Source: an uncultured Eubacteriales bacterium (lineage in GTDB: Bacteria; Bacillota; Clostridia; Lachnospirales; Anaerotignaceae). From it: a DNA stretch of 5,570 bases. Position numbers and translations under genes: made by a program. Below are positions 1 through 5,570 of this stretch, in pieces. The notes beneath the pieces are model-generated. The model searched no databases, had not been told where the DNA came from, and saw only the letters and a list, made by a program, of their open reading frames with translations. Numbering within the stretch: position 1 is the stretch's first letter; every line of letters begins with the position of its first letter. The stretch is taken from NCBI GenBank assembly GCA_902406135.1, contig CABPCX010000137.1, positions 1-5,570 on the forward strand. Reading direction: 5' to 3'.

Positions 1-187
1 TATCATCTAATTTTTGGATGGTGATGTCAGGAGCTACTTCTCCTTTAGCAGCATACACAGGCTCTTCTTTTTCCTCTGCTTTATATTCGCTGGGGTCCTT
101 TACTTCGATTTCCTTCCCAGCCGGTTTTGAAGAGCACGCCGTAAGAGCAAGGCTCATTATTAAAATCGATATTATTCTCTTTTTCAT
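1..187 (-). CDS. Lipoprotein, probable TlpA/redoxin-family thiol-disulfide protein (N-terminal part, cut by window edge)
   Basis: Only the first 62 codons are in the window; the gene runs off the left edge. The protein begins MKKR, followed by a hydrophobic stretch (residues 5-17) and a lipobox LTAC with the lipidated Cys at 18, so it should be exported and anchored on the outer face of the membrane. A charged, Glu/Lys-rich linker (about 24-43) follows, then the motif APDITIQKLDD at 52-62. This resembles the APDF-L-DLDG entry of TlpA/ResA/AhpC-type redoxin domains. The catalytic CXXC would lie beyond the window, so the family call rests on this motif and on context. The start codon overlaps the stop of the upstream polyferredoxin gene (ATGA) and has a GAGGGG ribosome binding site. 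A polyferredoxin and a CXXC micro-protein just upstream fit a membrane redox relay. Another substrate-binding lipoprotein remains possible. Confidence 0.72.
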   Translation of the reverse strand, partial: MKKRIISILIMSLALTACSSKPAGKEIEVKDPSEYKAEEKEEPVYAAKGEVAPDITIQKLDD

Positions 188-999
188 AAATTCCCCTCTT
201 TTTTAGTTTTCCATCTGATTGCTTTCTCAGAACATAAATCTATACATTCTCCGCAGGATATACATTCCTTATCACCGACTTTTTTTATGTCCATCTTACA
301 TTCCCTGATGCATCTTCCGCATCCGTTACATTTGTTTTCATCCATTGTTACCCCAAGGATTGAAATTTTATTAAAGAATGAATAAATGGCTCCAAGAGGA
401 CATATAAACCTGCAGAATCCTCTATAGACAAATATAACTCCGATTAGCGTCACAGCTAAAACCGCTGTCTTCCAGTTAAAAAGCGCACCTCTCATAGCCG
501 CTATCTGCTCATCATAAACCGACAGCGGTATACCCGCTTCCAATGTTCCTGCCGGACATATAAATTTGCAGAATCCCGGATAGGCAAACATAAGCGGCAG
601 AATTATGACAAATACAATTAGTATTATATATTTTAGATATGACAGTTTTTGTGTTACTCCGTTCTTTCTTAACTTTGGTGTCGGTATTTTATAAAGAAGC
701 TCCTGTATAAGCCCAAAGGGACATAAAAATCCGCATATAAGTCTTCCAAAAATCACACCAAACAGCAGCAGAGTACCTATCATATAAAAGGGCAGTTTTC
801 TTCCTGAAGCTGAAATGGCATTCTGAAAGCTTCCCAAGGGGCAGGACCCTATGGCTCCCGGACATGAATAACAGTTAAGCCCCGGCACACATACACCCTT
901 TGACTTTCCGTAATGCAGAACTCCGTCGGAAAAACCTTTTATATTGGCATTATAAACAAGGGCGCTTATGAGCTGTATATATTTTCTTCTGAATTTCAT
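184..999 (-). CDS. Membrane polyferredoxin, NapH/CcoG-like 4Fe-4S binding protein
   Basis: This 271-residue protein combines membrane helices with iron-sulfur motifs. In order it has an N-terminal Cys cluster (C37, C43, C46, C53), a helix at about 71-92 leading into CGFLCP (C89, C93), a helix at 121-140 leading into CKFICP (C144, C148), a helix at 178-195 leading into CRFICP (C196, C200), and a C-terminal two-cluster ferredoxin domain (C224/227/230/234 and C246/249/252/256). The repeated C-x3-CP motif after a helix is typical of the NapH/RdxA/CcoG group, which carries electrons at the membrane; the donor and acceptor here are unknown. I chose the ATG at 999, one base after the stop of the CXXC gene, because the product then starts MKFRRKYIQL like a normal membrane protein. 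A GTG at 1017 lies inside that gene with a GGAG only 1 nt away, too close to serve it. Translation is probably coupled to the upstream gene. The 3' end overlaps the lipoprotein gene by 4 bases. Confidence 0.9.
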   Translation of the reverse strand: MKFRRKYIQLISALVYNANIKGFSDGVLHYGKSKGVCVPGLNCYSCPGAIGSCPLGSFQNAISASGRKLPFYMIGTLLLFGVIFGRLICGFLCPFGLIQELLYKIPTPKLRKNGVTQKLSYLKYIILIVFVIILPLMFAYPGFCKFICPAGTLEAGIPLSVYDEQIAAMRGALFNWKTAVLAVTLIGVIFVYRGFCRFICPLGAIYSFFNKISILGVTMDENKCNGCGRCIRECKMDIKKVGDKECISCGECIDLCSEKAIRWKTKKEGNL

Positions 1000-1000
1000 A

Positions 1001-1138
1001 TTAGCCAATTCCGACACACTCCAGACATACTCTTATTCCCTTATTATAGGTGTCGGAAAAGCCTCCATTAAGAATTCCTGCTGTTATAAGAACTGCTGCT
1101 AAAGCCAGCAGTGTTATCTTAATCCCCTTTTCTTTCAT
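1001..1138 (-). CDS. CD1871A-type small CXXC membrane protein (45 aa)
   Basis: A short gene that default ORF length cut-offs would miss. It starts with ATG at 1138 behind a strong GGAGG site (TTGGAGGAACC) and ends with TAA at 1001-1003. The 45 residues comprise a basic start (MKEKGIK), one hydrophobic helix at about 8-24, a short polar stretch, and a C-terminal CLECVGIG tail with the CXXC pair at C38 and C41. Size, single helix and the CLEC-x-GIG ending match, from memory, the clostridial CD1871A family of CXXC motif-containing micro-proteins, which sit next to a 4Fe-4S polyferredoxin gene as here. Function is not established; the two Cys could bind metal or a cluster, or act in thiol exchange. 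It sits 15 nt after the YbjQ-like gene and one base before the polyferredoxin start, so it is part of this operon. The ribosome binding site and absence of a gap make it a real gene in my view. Confidence 0.87.
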   Translation of the reverse strand: MKEKGIKITLLALAAVLITAGILNGGFSDTYNKGIRVCLECVGIG

Positions 1139-1153
1139 TGGTTCCTCCAAGTA

Positions 1154-1462
1154 TCAGATAAATCTTACAGCTGTTCCGTAAGCTGTTATTTCTGAAGCTC
1201 CCTGCATAACTGAGCTTGTGCTGAGTCTAAATCCGATAACAGCATCAGCACCCTTTCCTGCTGCGTCATTTGTCATTCTTACAATGGCTTCTTCCTGAGC
1301 TTCTTCTATCATATCGGTATAGCCCCTTATTTCTCCGCCGATTATGGTTTTAAAGCTGGCACCGATATCCTTTCCGATATTCTTTGAATTTACGGTAGTT
1401 CCCTTTGCGATACCTATTACTTCATAATTTCTTCCGATATTTTCAATTGTAGTTATAAGCAT
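1154..1462 (-). CDS. YbjQ/UPF0145 family protein (putative heavy-metal-binding domain)
   Basis: This 102-residue protein has the full length usual for the YbjQ family (Pfam PF01906, formerly DUF74). Features seen are an N-terminal strand (MLITTIENI), GIAKGTTV at 17-24, the GGEIRGYTD segment at 42-50, a helix rich in Glu and Ala (51-69) containing EAIVRM, the family hallmark GADAVIGFR at 71-79, and a closing EITAYGTAV strand at 91-99. No signal peptide or membrane segment is seen, so it is cytosolic. Known family members form small oligomeric rings; the heavy-metal label is a database name and no biochemical role is established. Its ATG is preceded by TTAGGAGGAATATT, a near-ideal ribosome binding site, and a promoter lies about 50 nt further upstream. 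It is the first gene of the operon that continues with the CXXC protein, polyferredoxin and lipoprotein genes. Whether it works with them or only shares the transcript cannot be told. Confidence 0.9.
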   Translation of the reverse strand: MLITTIENIGRNYEVIGIAKGTTVNSKNIGKDIGASFKTIIGGEIRGYTDMIEEAQEEAIVRMTNDAAGKGADAVIGFRLSTSSVMQGASEITAYGTAVRFI

Positions 1463-1464
1463 AA

Positions 1465-1475
1465 TATTCCTCCTA
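1465..1475 (-). promoter_or_regulatory. Ribosome binding site of the YbjQ-like gene
   Basis: On the minus strand TAGGAGGAATATT precedes the ATG at 1462. The AGGAGG core is a nearly perfect match to the 16S anti-Shine-Dalgarno and lies about 6 nt from the start codon, which supports this start. Confidence 0.75.
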
Positions 1476-1512
1476 ACATATTATTGGTCTGCTTCCAGTT
1501 ATTTATATTGGC

Positions 1513-1541
1513 ATTATACATTAAAAATCAGGCCATTTCCA
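1513..1541 (-). promoter_or_regulatory. Predicted sigma-A-type promoter of the ybjQ-like/redox operon
   Basis: Reading the minus strand, a perfect -10 box TATAAT (1513-1518) is preceded by a 17-nt spacer and a -35-like TGGAAA (1536-1541, four of six matches to TTGACA). Transcription would begin near 1506, leaving a leader of roughly 45 nt before the ATG at 1462. It lies between the terminator of the preceding operon and the first gene of the next, where a promoter is required. No operator is evident apart from a 17-nt element covering the -10 box that recurs at 938-954. Confidence 0.6.
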
Positions 1542-1613
1542 TAGGGTTAAATTTATTTTAAGAAAGGCGAAAAAAGAATTTATAAAACGTAATGCACTGA
1601 TTTTTGCAAAATA

Positions 1614-1651
1614 CAAAAAAACGGGGAAGGATCTTAGCCTTCTCCGTTTTT
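1614..1651 (-). terminator. Intrinsic terminator of the aroH-cmk-ispH/S1 operon
   Basis: On the minus strand ACGGAGAAGG, a 7-nt loop CTAAGAT and CCTTCCCCGT form a 10-bp stem with one A-C mismatch (1621-1647), followed by a run of seven T (1615-1621 on the plus strand as A). It begins 18 nt beyond the TAA at 1666. The other strand also has a short T run after the stem, so the element could work in both directions, but no plus-strand gene runs into it. Confidence 0.88.
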
Positions 1652-1665
1652 ATTGATATCAATGA

Positions 1666-1911
1666 TTATTCTTCAGTTGTTTCCTCTGCGGGAGCTTCCT
1701 CAGCAACAGGAGCGTCAGCTTCTTTCTTTGAAAGGCTGATCTTCTTCTGTTCAGCGTTTACATCGATAACTTTAACCTTGATGATTTCTCCGATCTTAAG
1801 CTCATCTTCGGGTTTTTCAACACGTTTGTTAGCAATCTGAGAAATGTGAACAAGTCCGTCAACGCCGGGCTCAAGTTCCAAAGGGAACCATACGTACAAC
1901 TTTACCCTCAA
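1666..1911 (-). pseudogene. Out-of-frame remainder of the fourth S1 domain and acidic tail of the IspH-S1 fusion
   Basis: From about 1878 to the TAA at 1666 this frame encodes a perfectly good second half of an S1 RNA-binding domain: [16 protein letters not shown], then [13 protein letters not shown] and KKISLSKKE, then an acidic tail rich in Glu and Ala (about the last 18 residues). It is the natural continuation of the IspH-S1 gene upstream but is displaced by +1. The open frame extends back to a TTG at 1911, yet residues encoded upstream of 1878 ([10 protein letters not shown]) are just the overlapping fusion gene read in the wrong frame, and no ATG or GTG start with a ribosome binding site is present. 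It is therefore probably not translated on its own. Codon use and the lack of stops suggest either a very recent mutation or an error in the sequence. Confidence 0.75.
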
Positions 1912-3613
1912 CGATTGAACCTACAACATATTTATCAGCTGCAAGAGTCCAAGGGTTAGGTGTTACGTCCTTAAGTGAAAGAGAAATTTTGCTCTTTTCT
2001 TTATCAACGTCAAGAACAACAACTTCTACAGTGTCACCTTCTGAAAGAACTTCCTTAGGATTTGAGATTCTTCCCCAGCTCATCTCTGAGATATGGATAA
2101 GTCCGTCAACTCCGCCGAGGTCAACAAATGCACCAAAGTCTGTAATTCTTGATACTGTACCTGTAACTTTCTTTCCTGCTTCGATAGAAGCGAATACTGC
2201 TGCTTTCTTTTCTTCAGCTTCCTTAGCAAGAAGGGCTTTTCTTCCTCCGATATAACGATGTTTTGACTTGTCAAGCTCAATGATGTTGAATGTAAGTTCT
2301 GTTCCAACATAAGCGCTGAGGTCCTCTACAAATCTTCCCGAAACCTGTGATGAAGGAATAAATACATGGATTTCGTTTACATCAGCAATAAGTCCGCCTT
2401 TAACGCTCTTGATGATCTTTCCTGTTACAGGTGTTTTTTCTTCATAAGCCTTTTCGATTTCTTCAAGGCCCTTCTGTGATTCTACTTTCTTTCTTGAAAG
2501 CTGTACGTTTCCTTCTCCATCGTTAACTCTTACAACAAAAACTTCAATCTCGTCGCCGGGCTGAACAGTCTTGCTGGGAAAAACGCTCTTGTCATTGCTG
2601 AATTCATCTCTTGAGATGATTCCGTCTGACTTATATCCGAGATTTACGGAAACTTCTTCGCCTGCTGTAGAAATAACTGTACCCTTAACAATATCACCTG
2701 TATGTAAAGTTACAAAAGATTCGTTAAGCATCTGCTCAAATGTAAGCTCTTCACCTTCCATAGTATTTTTAACTTCGTCCATTTCGCTCATAGTAGTAAT
2801 AACCTCCTTTATTATTGCAGGGGGTGTAGACGCTCCTGCAGTTATACCAATTCTATCATTAAATTTATAATTATTCAACACCAAATCTTTAATTGTTTCA
2901 ATATAATAAGTGTTTTGGCAATTTTTTTCACAAATTTCATAGAGTTTTTGTGTATTTGAGCTTCCTTTATCACCAATTACCAACATTTTGTCAACATTTT
3001 TGGATATTTTGACAGCTTCCTTCTGTCTCTCTTCCGTAGCCGAACAAATGGTATTATTGGCAGATATTTTACTGCTTTTTTCATTAAGCACCTTGAGTAT
3101 ATCATTATACTTGCTTTCTCTAAATGTGGTCTGAACGACAACCGCATAGTCTTTATCCGCATCAAGCACAATTTTCTCCGCATCTTCCACATTATCAACT
3201 ATTATGGCCGTATTTTCACACCAGCCGTTTATGCCTATAACCTCGGGATGTTTTGCGTCTCCTATGATTATTACGCCAATACCCTTTTCATAATTTTCAT
3301 GGGCTATGGAGTGTATCTTTTTCACAAAGGGGCATGTGCCATCCACATAGTTTATGCCGCGGCTTTCAAGCTCGTCATAAACAGTCTTTCCCACACCATG
3401 GGAACGGATTATGACTGTTTTTCCCTCGCAGCCCTCAAGACTGTCAACAGAAACTACTCCCTTGGACGCCAAATCGGCATTTACGTTCTTATTATGAATG
3501 AGCGGACCGTATGTTACTATTTCTCCGCCCTTTTCTATTTCCTTATAGCAGGCCTCGATGGCTCTGTTTACTCCGAAACAGAATCCCGCAGATTTTGCCG
3601 TTATTATCTCCAT
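1871..3613 (-). CDS. ispH: IspH (HMBPP reductase) fused to ribosomal protein S1 domains, C-terminus truncated by frameshift
   Basis: Residues 1-280 are 4-hydroxy-3-methylbut-2-enyl diphosphate reductase, the last MEP-pathway enzyme, which makes IPP and DMAPP with a [4Fe-4S] cluster. Cluster ligands are C12 (AGFCFGV), C94 (GTCPFV) and C190 (ICSATEERQ). Substrate and acid residues H40, H72, H122, E124 (KHPE), T162, S218-S219-N220 and S262 (AGASTPP) are all present. A linker (about 281-302) leads to S1 RNA-binding domains at about 303-376, 393-462 and 477-549, the third a textbook copy ([20 protein letters not shown]). A fourth begins at 563 but stops after VRMVPFGT at residue 580. By comparison with the third domain, an intact gene would read FGAFVELEPG here and give about 652 residues. 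Such IspH-S1 fusions are known in Clostridia. The start ATG overlaps the cmk stop (TAATG) and has an AGGTG site. The IspH half should be active; S1 function is partly compromised if the frameshift is real. Confidence 0.93.
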   Translation of the reverse strand: MEIITAKSAGFCFGVNRAIEACYKEIEKGGEIVTYGPLIHNKNVNADLASKGVVSVDSLEGCEGKTVIIRSHGVGKTVYDELESRGINYVDGTCPFVKKIHSIAHENYEKGIGVIIIGDAKHPEVIGINGWCENTAIIVDNVEDAEKIVLDADKDYAVVVQTTFRESKYNDILKVLNEKSSKISANNTICSATEERQKEAVKISKNVDKMLVIGDKGSSNTQKLYEICEKNCQNTYYIETIKDLVLNNYKFNDRIGITAGASTPPAIIKEVITTMSEMDEVKNTMEGEELTFEQMLNESFVTLHTGDIVKGTVISTAGEEVSVNLGYKSDGIISRDEFSNDKSVFPSKTVQPGDEIEVFVVRVNDGEGNVQLSRKKVESQKGLEEIEKAYEEKTPVTGKIIKSVKGGLIADVNEIHVFIPSSQVSGRFVEDLSAYVGTELTFNIIELDKSKHRYIGGRKALLAKEAEEKKAAVFASIEAGKKVTGTVSRITDFGAFVDLGGVDGLIHISEMSWGRISNPKEVLSEGDTVEVVVLDVDKEKSKISLSLKDVTPNPWTLAADKYVVGSIVEGKVVRMVPFGT

Positions 3614-4290
3614 TATTTTTCACCTGTTTTTTCATATACTATTTTTAATACTTCCGCAGCCACCTGCTCTACCGTCATTCCCGTTGTATCTATCTCAACG
3701 GCATCATCGGCTTTTCTGAGCGGATTGTATTCCCTTGTCATATCATTGTGGTCCCTCTGTTTTATCTGCTCCACAACATTTTCAAGGGTATCTGTTTTAC
3801 CCTTTTCAACAAATTCTTTAAGTCTGCGCTTAGCTCTTTCTTCAACATCAGCATTGAGATATATCTTTACTTCTGCCTTGGGAAGAACTACGGTACCAAT
3901 GTCTCTGCCGTCCATTACAACAGAAATCTTTGAAGCCATTTCCTGCTGCATCTCAACGAGCTTGTCCCTTACGGGAATAAATACTCCCACATCAGATGCT
4001 CCCTGGCCTACTTCGGCACTTCTGATAAAATCGGTAACATCTTTTCCGTTAAGTATCATATGCTGTACTCCGTCAGCCATCTTTATCTCCATATCGATAT
4101 TATCAAGAGCCTTTTCAACGGCACTGCCGTCTGTTGTGCTTATGCCCTTTTCCATACAGTAATATGCCACAGTACGGTACATGGCCCCTGTATCAACATA
4201 AATTATGCCAAGCTTTTCGGATAACACTTTAGCAATCGTACTTTTTCCGCTTCCCGCAGGACCGTCAATGGCTATAGAATAGATTTTCAT
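3613..4290 (-). CDS. cmk: Cytidylate kinase, (d)CMP kinase
   Basis: The product is 225 residues, normal for bacterial Cmk, which phosphorylates CMP and dCMP to the diphosphates with ATP in the cytosol. The Walker A loop GPAGSGKST is at 10-18. DTGAMYR (33-39) lies in the nucleotide-monophosphate-binding region, FIRSAEV (88-94) follows in the CMP-specific insert, DGRDIGT (127-133) is the family signature around the CMP site, and ERAKRRLKE (151-159) is the LID region. The C-terminal QRDHND and NPLRKADDA segments (178-197) complete the family pattern. No key residue is missing. The start ATG has a GGGGTG site about 8 nt upstream and lies 16 nt after aroH. The stop overlaps the ispH start by one base, so the two are translationally coupled. 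In many clostridia a plsC acyltransferase gene stands between cmk and ispH; it is absent here. Confidence 0.96.
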   Translation of the reverse strand: MKIYSIAIDGPAGSGKSTIAKVLSEKLGIIYVDTGAMYRTVAYYCMEKGISTTDGSAVEKALDNIDMEIKMADGVQHMILNGKDVTDFIRSAEVGQGASDVGVFIPVRDKLVEMQQEMASKISVVMDGRDIGTVVLPKAEVKIYLNADVEERAKRRLKEFVEKGKTDTLENVVEQIKQRDHNDMTREYNPLRKADDAVEIDTTGMTVEQVAAEVLKIVYEKTGEK

Positions 4291-4306
4291 ATATCTGCAC
4301 CCCGTT

Positions 4307-4666
4307 TTATCTTTTTAAATCAGGTCTTAAAACCTGTGCGCCTCTCATATATGCATGTTTAAGATTTTTTCTGTCATAGTCTCCTTCAACGGTTACCATT
4401 ACCCTTATGCACTTTCTGAGACTGCCTTCAACTTTCATTTCCTGAACACACATAAGTGCTGCGCCCGTAATACCCATATTCCTTACGGCAACGGCAGGAT
4501 ATGCCTTTGTCAGGTCGTCGGTGGCGGTAAAAACTATTGATACGATATCATCTGTCTTTATCGCATTTGCCTTAAGTATTTCTTCCATCATCTCGGCTGT
4601 TGCTTCGTATATGAGTTCCTTGTCGTCAGCCTCAACCGTTATTGCACCTCTTATTGAAACAGTCAT
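4307..4666 (-). CDS. aroH: Chorismate mutase, AroH (Bacillus) class
   Basis: A monofunctional 119-residue chorismate mutase that converts chorismate to prephenate, the branch point to phenylalanine and tyrosine. It resembles the trimeric Bacillus subtilis AroH rather than the helical AroQ class. Comparing from memory with the B. subtilis active site, every key position is found, shifted by two: R6 (IRGAITVE), C73 and E76 (CVQEM), R88 (KCIRVMVTV), Y106 (HAYMRGA) and R114 (VLRPDL). The protein lacks only the variable tail after RPDL. No fused dehydratase or dehydrogenase domain is present. The ATG overlaps the stop of the upstream flavoprotein gene (ATGA) and is preceded by a strong GGAGGAG site inside that gene. 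It is followed after 16 nt by cmk. No aromatic-pathway partner gene is visible in the window, so it seems to be carried here as an operon member with housekeeping genes. Confidence 0.95.
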   Translation of the reverse strand: MTVSIRGAITVEADDKELIYEATAEMMEEILKANAIKTDDIVSIVFTATDDLTKAYPAVAVRNMGITGAALMCVQEMKVEGSLRKCIRVMVTVEGDYDRKNLKHAYMRGAQVLRPDLKR

Positions 4667-5570
4667 ACTCTCTCCTCCAGTCCTTCCGCGGCTGCAAATC
4701 CCGTTGAAAATGCTATCTGAAGATTAAATCCTCCCGTATATGCATCAACATCCAAAACTTCACCCGCAAAATACAATCCGTGTATTTTTTTGCTCTCCAT
4801 ACTTGAAGGGTCTATCTCATCGGTATCAACTCCGCCGCTTGTCACAACGGCTTCGTTAAATCCTGCCGTACCTGTCAAATGCACAGGCAGTCCCTTTATA
4901 AGTTCACAGAGTTTTCTTCTTTCTTCCTTGGTTATATCATGTATCTTCTTGTTTTCGTCTATTCCGCTGAGAGAAATTATAACCGGTATCATCTTTTGAG
5001 GAAGAAGGTCATTCAAAGAATTTTTAAGGTCTTTGTTTATATATTTTTCAAAATCCCTCAGTATTCTTGTATCAAGGGCCTTCATATCCAGGGCAGGCTT
5101 CATATCTATATAAAGGGTCATATTTTCTTCAAACCTGTTCAAAAGATGTCTGCTGGCGGAAAGTATCATGGGTCCTGATACTCCAAAATGCGTAAACAGC
5201 ATTTCTCCAAAGTCCTTATACACTGTCTTTCCCTTCTGGTTTTTTATTACAATGGCAGTGTTTTTAAGGCTGAGCCCCATAAGTTCACTGCAGAAGGGCT
5301 CGTCCGACTTAAGCGGCACCAGTGACGGAAGGAGAGATGTTACTTTATGTCCAACACTCTTAGCAAACCTGTATCCGTCTCCTGTGGAGCCAGTACCCGG
5401 ATAGCTGAGGCCTCCCGTTGTCACAATTACCGCGTCAGCTTCAATCTTTTTTCCGTCGTCAAGCACTACGCCTTTTATGTTTTCTCCCTCTGTCAATATA
5501 TCTTTAACGGCCTTTTCCAAATGGAGTTTAACACCGTTTTTCTTCATATATCTCAAGAGTGCCTCTGCCA
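4663..5570 (-). CDS. HI0933/YhiN-family FAD-dependent oxidoreductase (C-terminal three quarters, cut by window edge)
   Basis: The reading frame is open to the right edge; 301 residues are visible and the first about 100, with the GxGxxG dinucleotide-binding loop, lie outside. An apparent TTG at 5556 is only an internal Leu codon (the frame reads ALLRYMKK before it). Family hallmarks of the HI0933-like flavoproteins (Pfam PF03486, TIGR00275) are seen in order: VIVTTGGLSYPGTG followed by STGDGY and AKSVGH at about 47-74, LVPL, FTHFGVSGP in the middle, then VTSGGVDTDEI, SMESK, GLYFAGEVLDVDAYTGG and FNLQIAFSTG near the C-terminus, which close the FAD site. It is cytosolic. Databases call relatives BaiN, YhiN or aminoacetone oxidase family, but the physiological substrate is not settled and I do not assign one. 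Its stop overlaps the aroH start by four bases, making it an upstream member of the aroH-cmk-ispH operon. Confidence 0.92.
   Translation of the reverse strand, partial: AEALLRYMKKNGVKLHLEKAVKDILTEGENIKGVVLDDGKKIEADAVIVTTGGLSYPGTGSTGDGYRFAKSVGHKVTSLLPSLVPLKSDEPFCSELMGLSLKNTAIVIKNQKGKTVYKDFGEMLFTHFGVSGPMILSASRHLLNRFEENMTLYIDMKPALDMKALDTRILRDFEKYINKDLKNSLNDLLPQKMIPVIISLSGIDENKKIHDITKEERRKLCELIKGLPVHLTGTAGFNEAVVTSGGVDTDEIDPSSMESKKIHGLYFAGEVLDVDAYTGGFNLQIAFSTGFAAAEGLEERV
4667..4680 (-). promoter_or_regulatory. Ribosome binding site of aroH inside the flavoprotein gene
   Basis: On the minus strand CTGGAGGAGAGT precedes the aroH ATG at 4666. The GGAGGAG core lies within the last codons of the flavoprotein gene (LEERV), showing that aroH has its own strong initiation site despite the 4-base overlap. 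Confidence 0.7.

Noticed and set aside
18..206. Plus-strand open frame of 62 codons at the left edge
   Set aside because: It is antisense to the lipoprotein start, which has a lipobox, a ribosome binding site and an ATGA overlap with its neighbour.
997..1017. GTG at 1017 as start of the polyferredoxin gene
   Set aside because: It lies inside the CXXC gene, the only GGAG is 1 nt away, and it adds an atypical acidic extension before MKFRRK; the ATG at 999 directly follows the upstream stop.
1463..1665. Riboswitch or small RNA in the only sizeable gene-free gap
   Set aside because: Beyond the terminator and the promoter the gap shows no extended pairing; the leader of the ybjQ-like gene is only about 45 nt.
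2080..2310. Minus-strand open frame of 76 codons within the S1 region
   Set aside because: It is another frame of the S1 domains of the fusion gene, Gln/Lys/Leu-rich with no motif.
3248..4162. Long plus-strand open frame of 304 codons
   Set aside because: It lies antisense to cmk and ispH, both with clear family motifs, has no family resemblance that I recognise, and its Ser/Thr/Phe-rich make-up is typical of a reverse-strand shadow.
4321..4336. Inverted repeat CAGGT-6 nt-ACCTG near the aroH stop, as a terminator
   Set aside because: Only a 5-bp stem, it lies in the last aroH codons (the RPDL motif), and no T run follows on the minus strand.
1..5570. CRISPR array, insertion sequence, tRNA or phage signatures
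   Set aside because: No regularly spaced repeats, transposase motifs, terminal inverted repeats or cloverleaf sequences were seen; the window is almost fully covered by ordinary chromosomal genes.

Overview
The window looks like a chromosomal stretch from an AT-rich Gram-positive anaerobe of the Clostridia, possibly Lachnospiraceae-like. The evidence is an IspH reductase fused to ribosomal protein S1 domains, an AroH-type (Bacillus class) chorismate mutase, a CD1871A-type CXXC micro-protein beside a polyferredoxin, strong GGAGG ribosome binding sites and tight gene overlaps. The genus assignment is inference. All convincing genes lie on the minus strand, so transcription runs from right to left. 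I see no mobile element, CRISPR array, tRNA or rRNA.

Right block (about 5570 to 1614): a housekeeping operon. In transcription order it holds a 3' portion of a HI0933/YhiN-type FAD oxidoreductase (cut by the window edge), aroH (chorismate mutase), cmk (CMP/dCMP kinase), and ispH fused to an S1 (rpsA-like) region. The junctions are a 4-base ATGA overlap, a 16-nt gap and a 1-base TAATG overlap. A clear intrinsic terminator (1614-1651) closes the operon. The IspH half keeps all expected catalytic residues. The fourth S1 domain is broken: an apparent 11-nt deletion near position 1878 removes part of the conserved FGAFV strand and shifts the frame, so translation stops at 1871. The remaining 70 or so codons stay open in another frame down to 1666.

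Left block (about 1541 to 1): a second compact operon with its own sigma-A-like promoter (TGGAAA - 17 nt - TATAAT). In order it encodes a YbjQ/UPF0145 family protein, a 45-residue single-helix CXXC protein of the CD1871A type (1001-1138), a membrane polyferredoxin with six cysteine clusters (NapH/CcoG-like architecture), and the start of a lipoprotein whose mature N-terminus runs into a TlpA/redoxin-like APD motif before the left edge. The last three genes are separated by +1 and -4 nt, which suggests one membrane-bound electron or thiol transfer unit: cytosolic ferredoxin clusters, membrane helices, then an extracytoplasmic thioredoxin-like lipoprotein. That functional chain is inference.

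The two most useful observations are the broken C-terminal S1 domain in an otherwise healthy essential fusion gene, and the four-gene redox operon with its very small CXXC protein.
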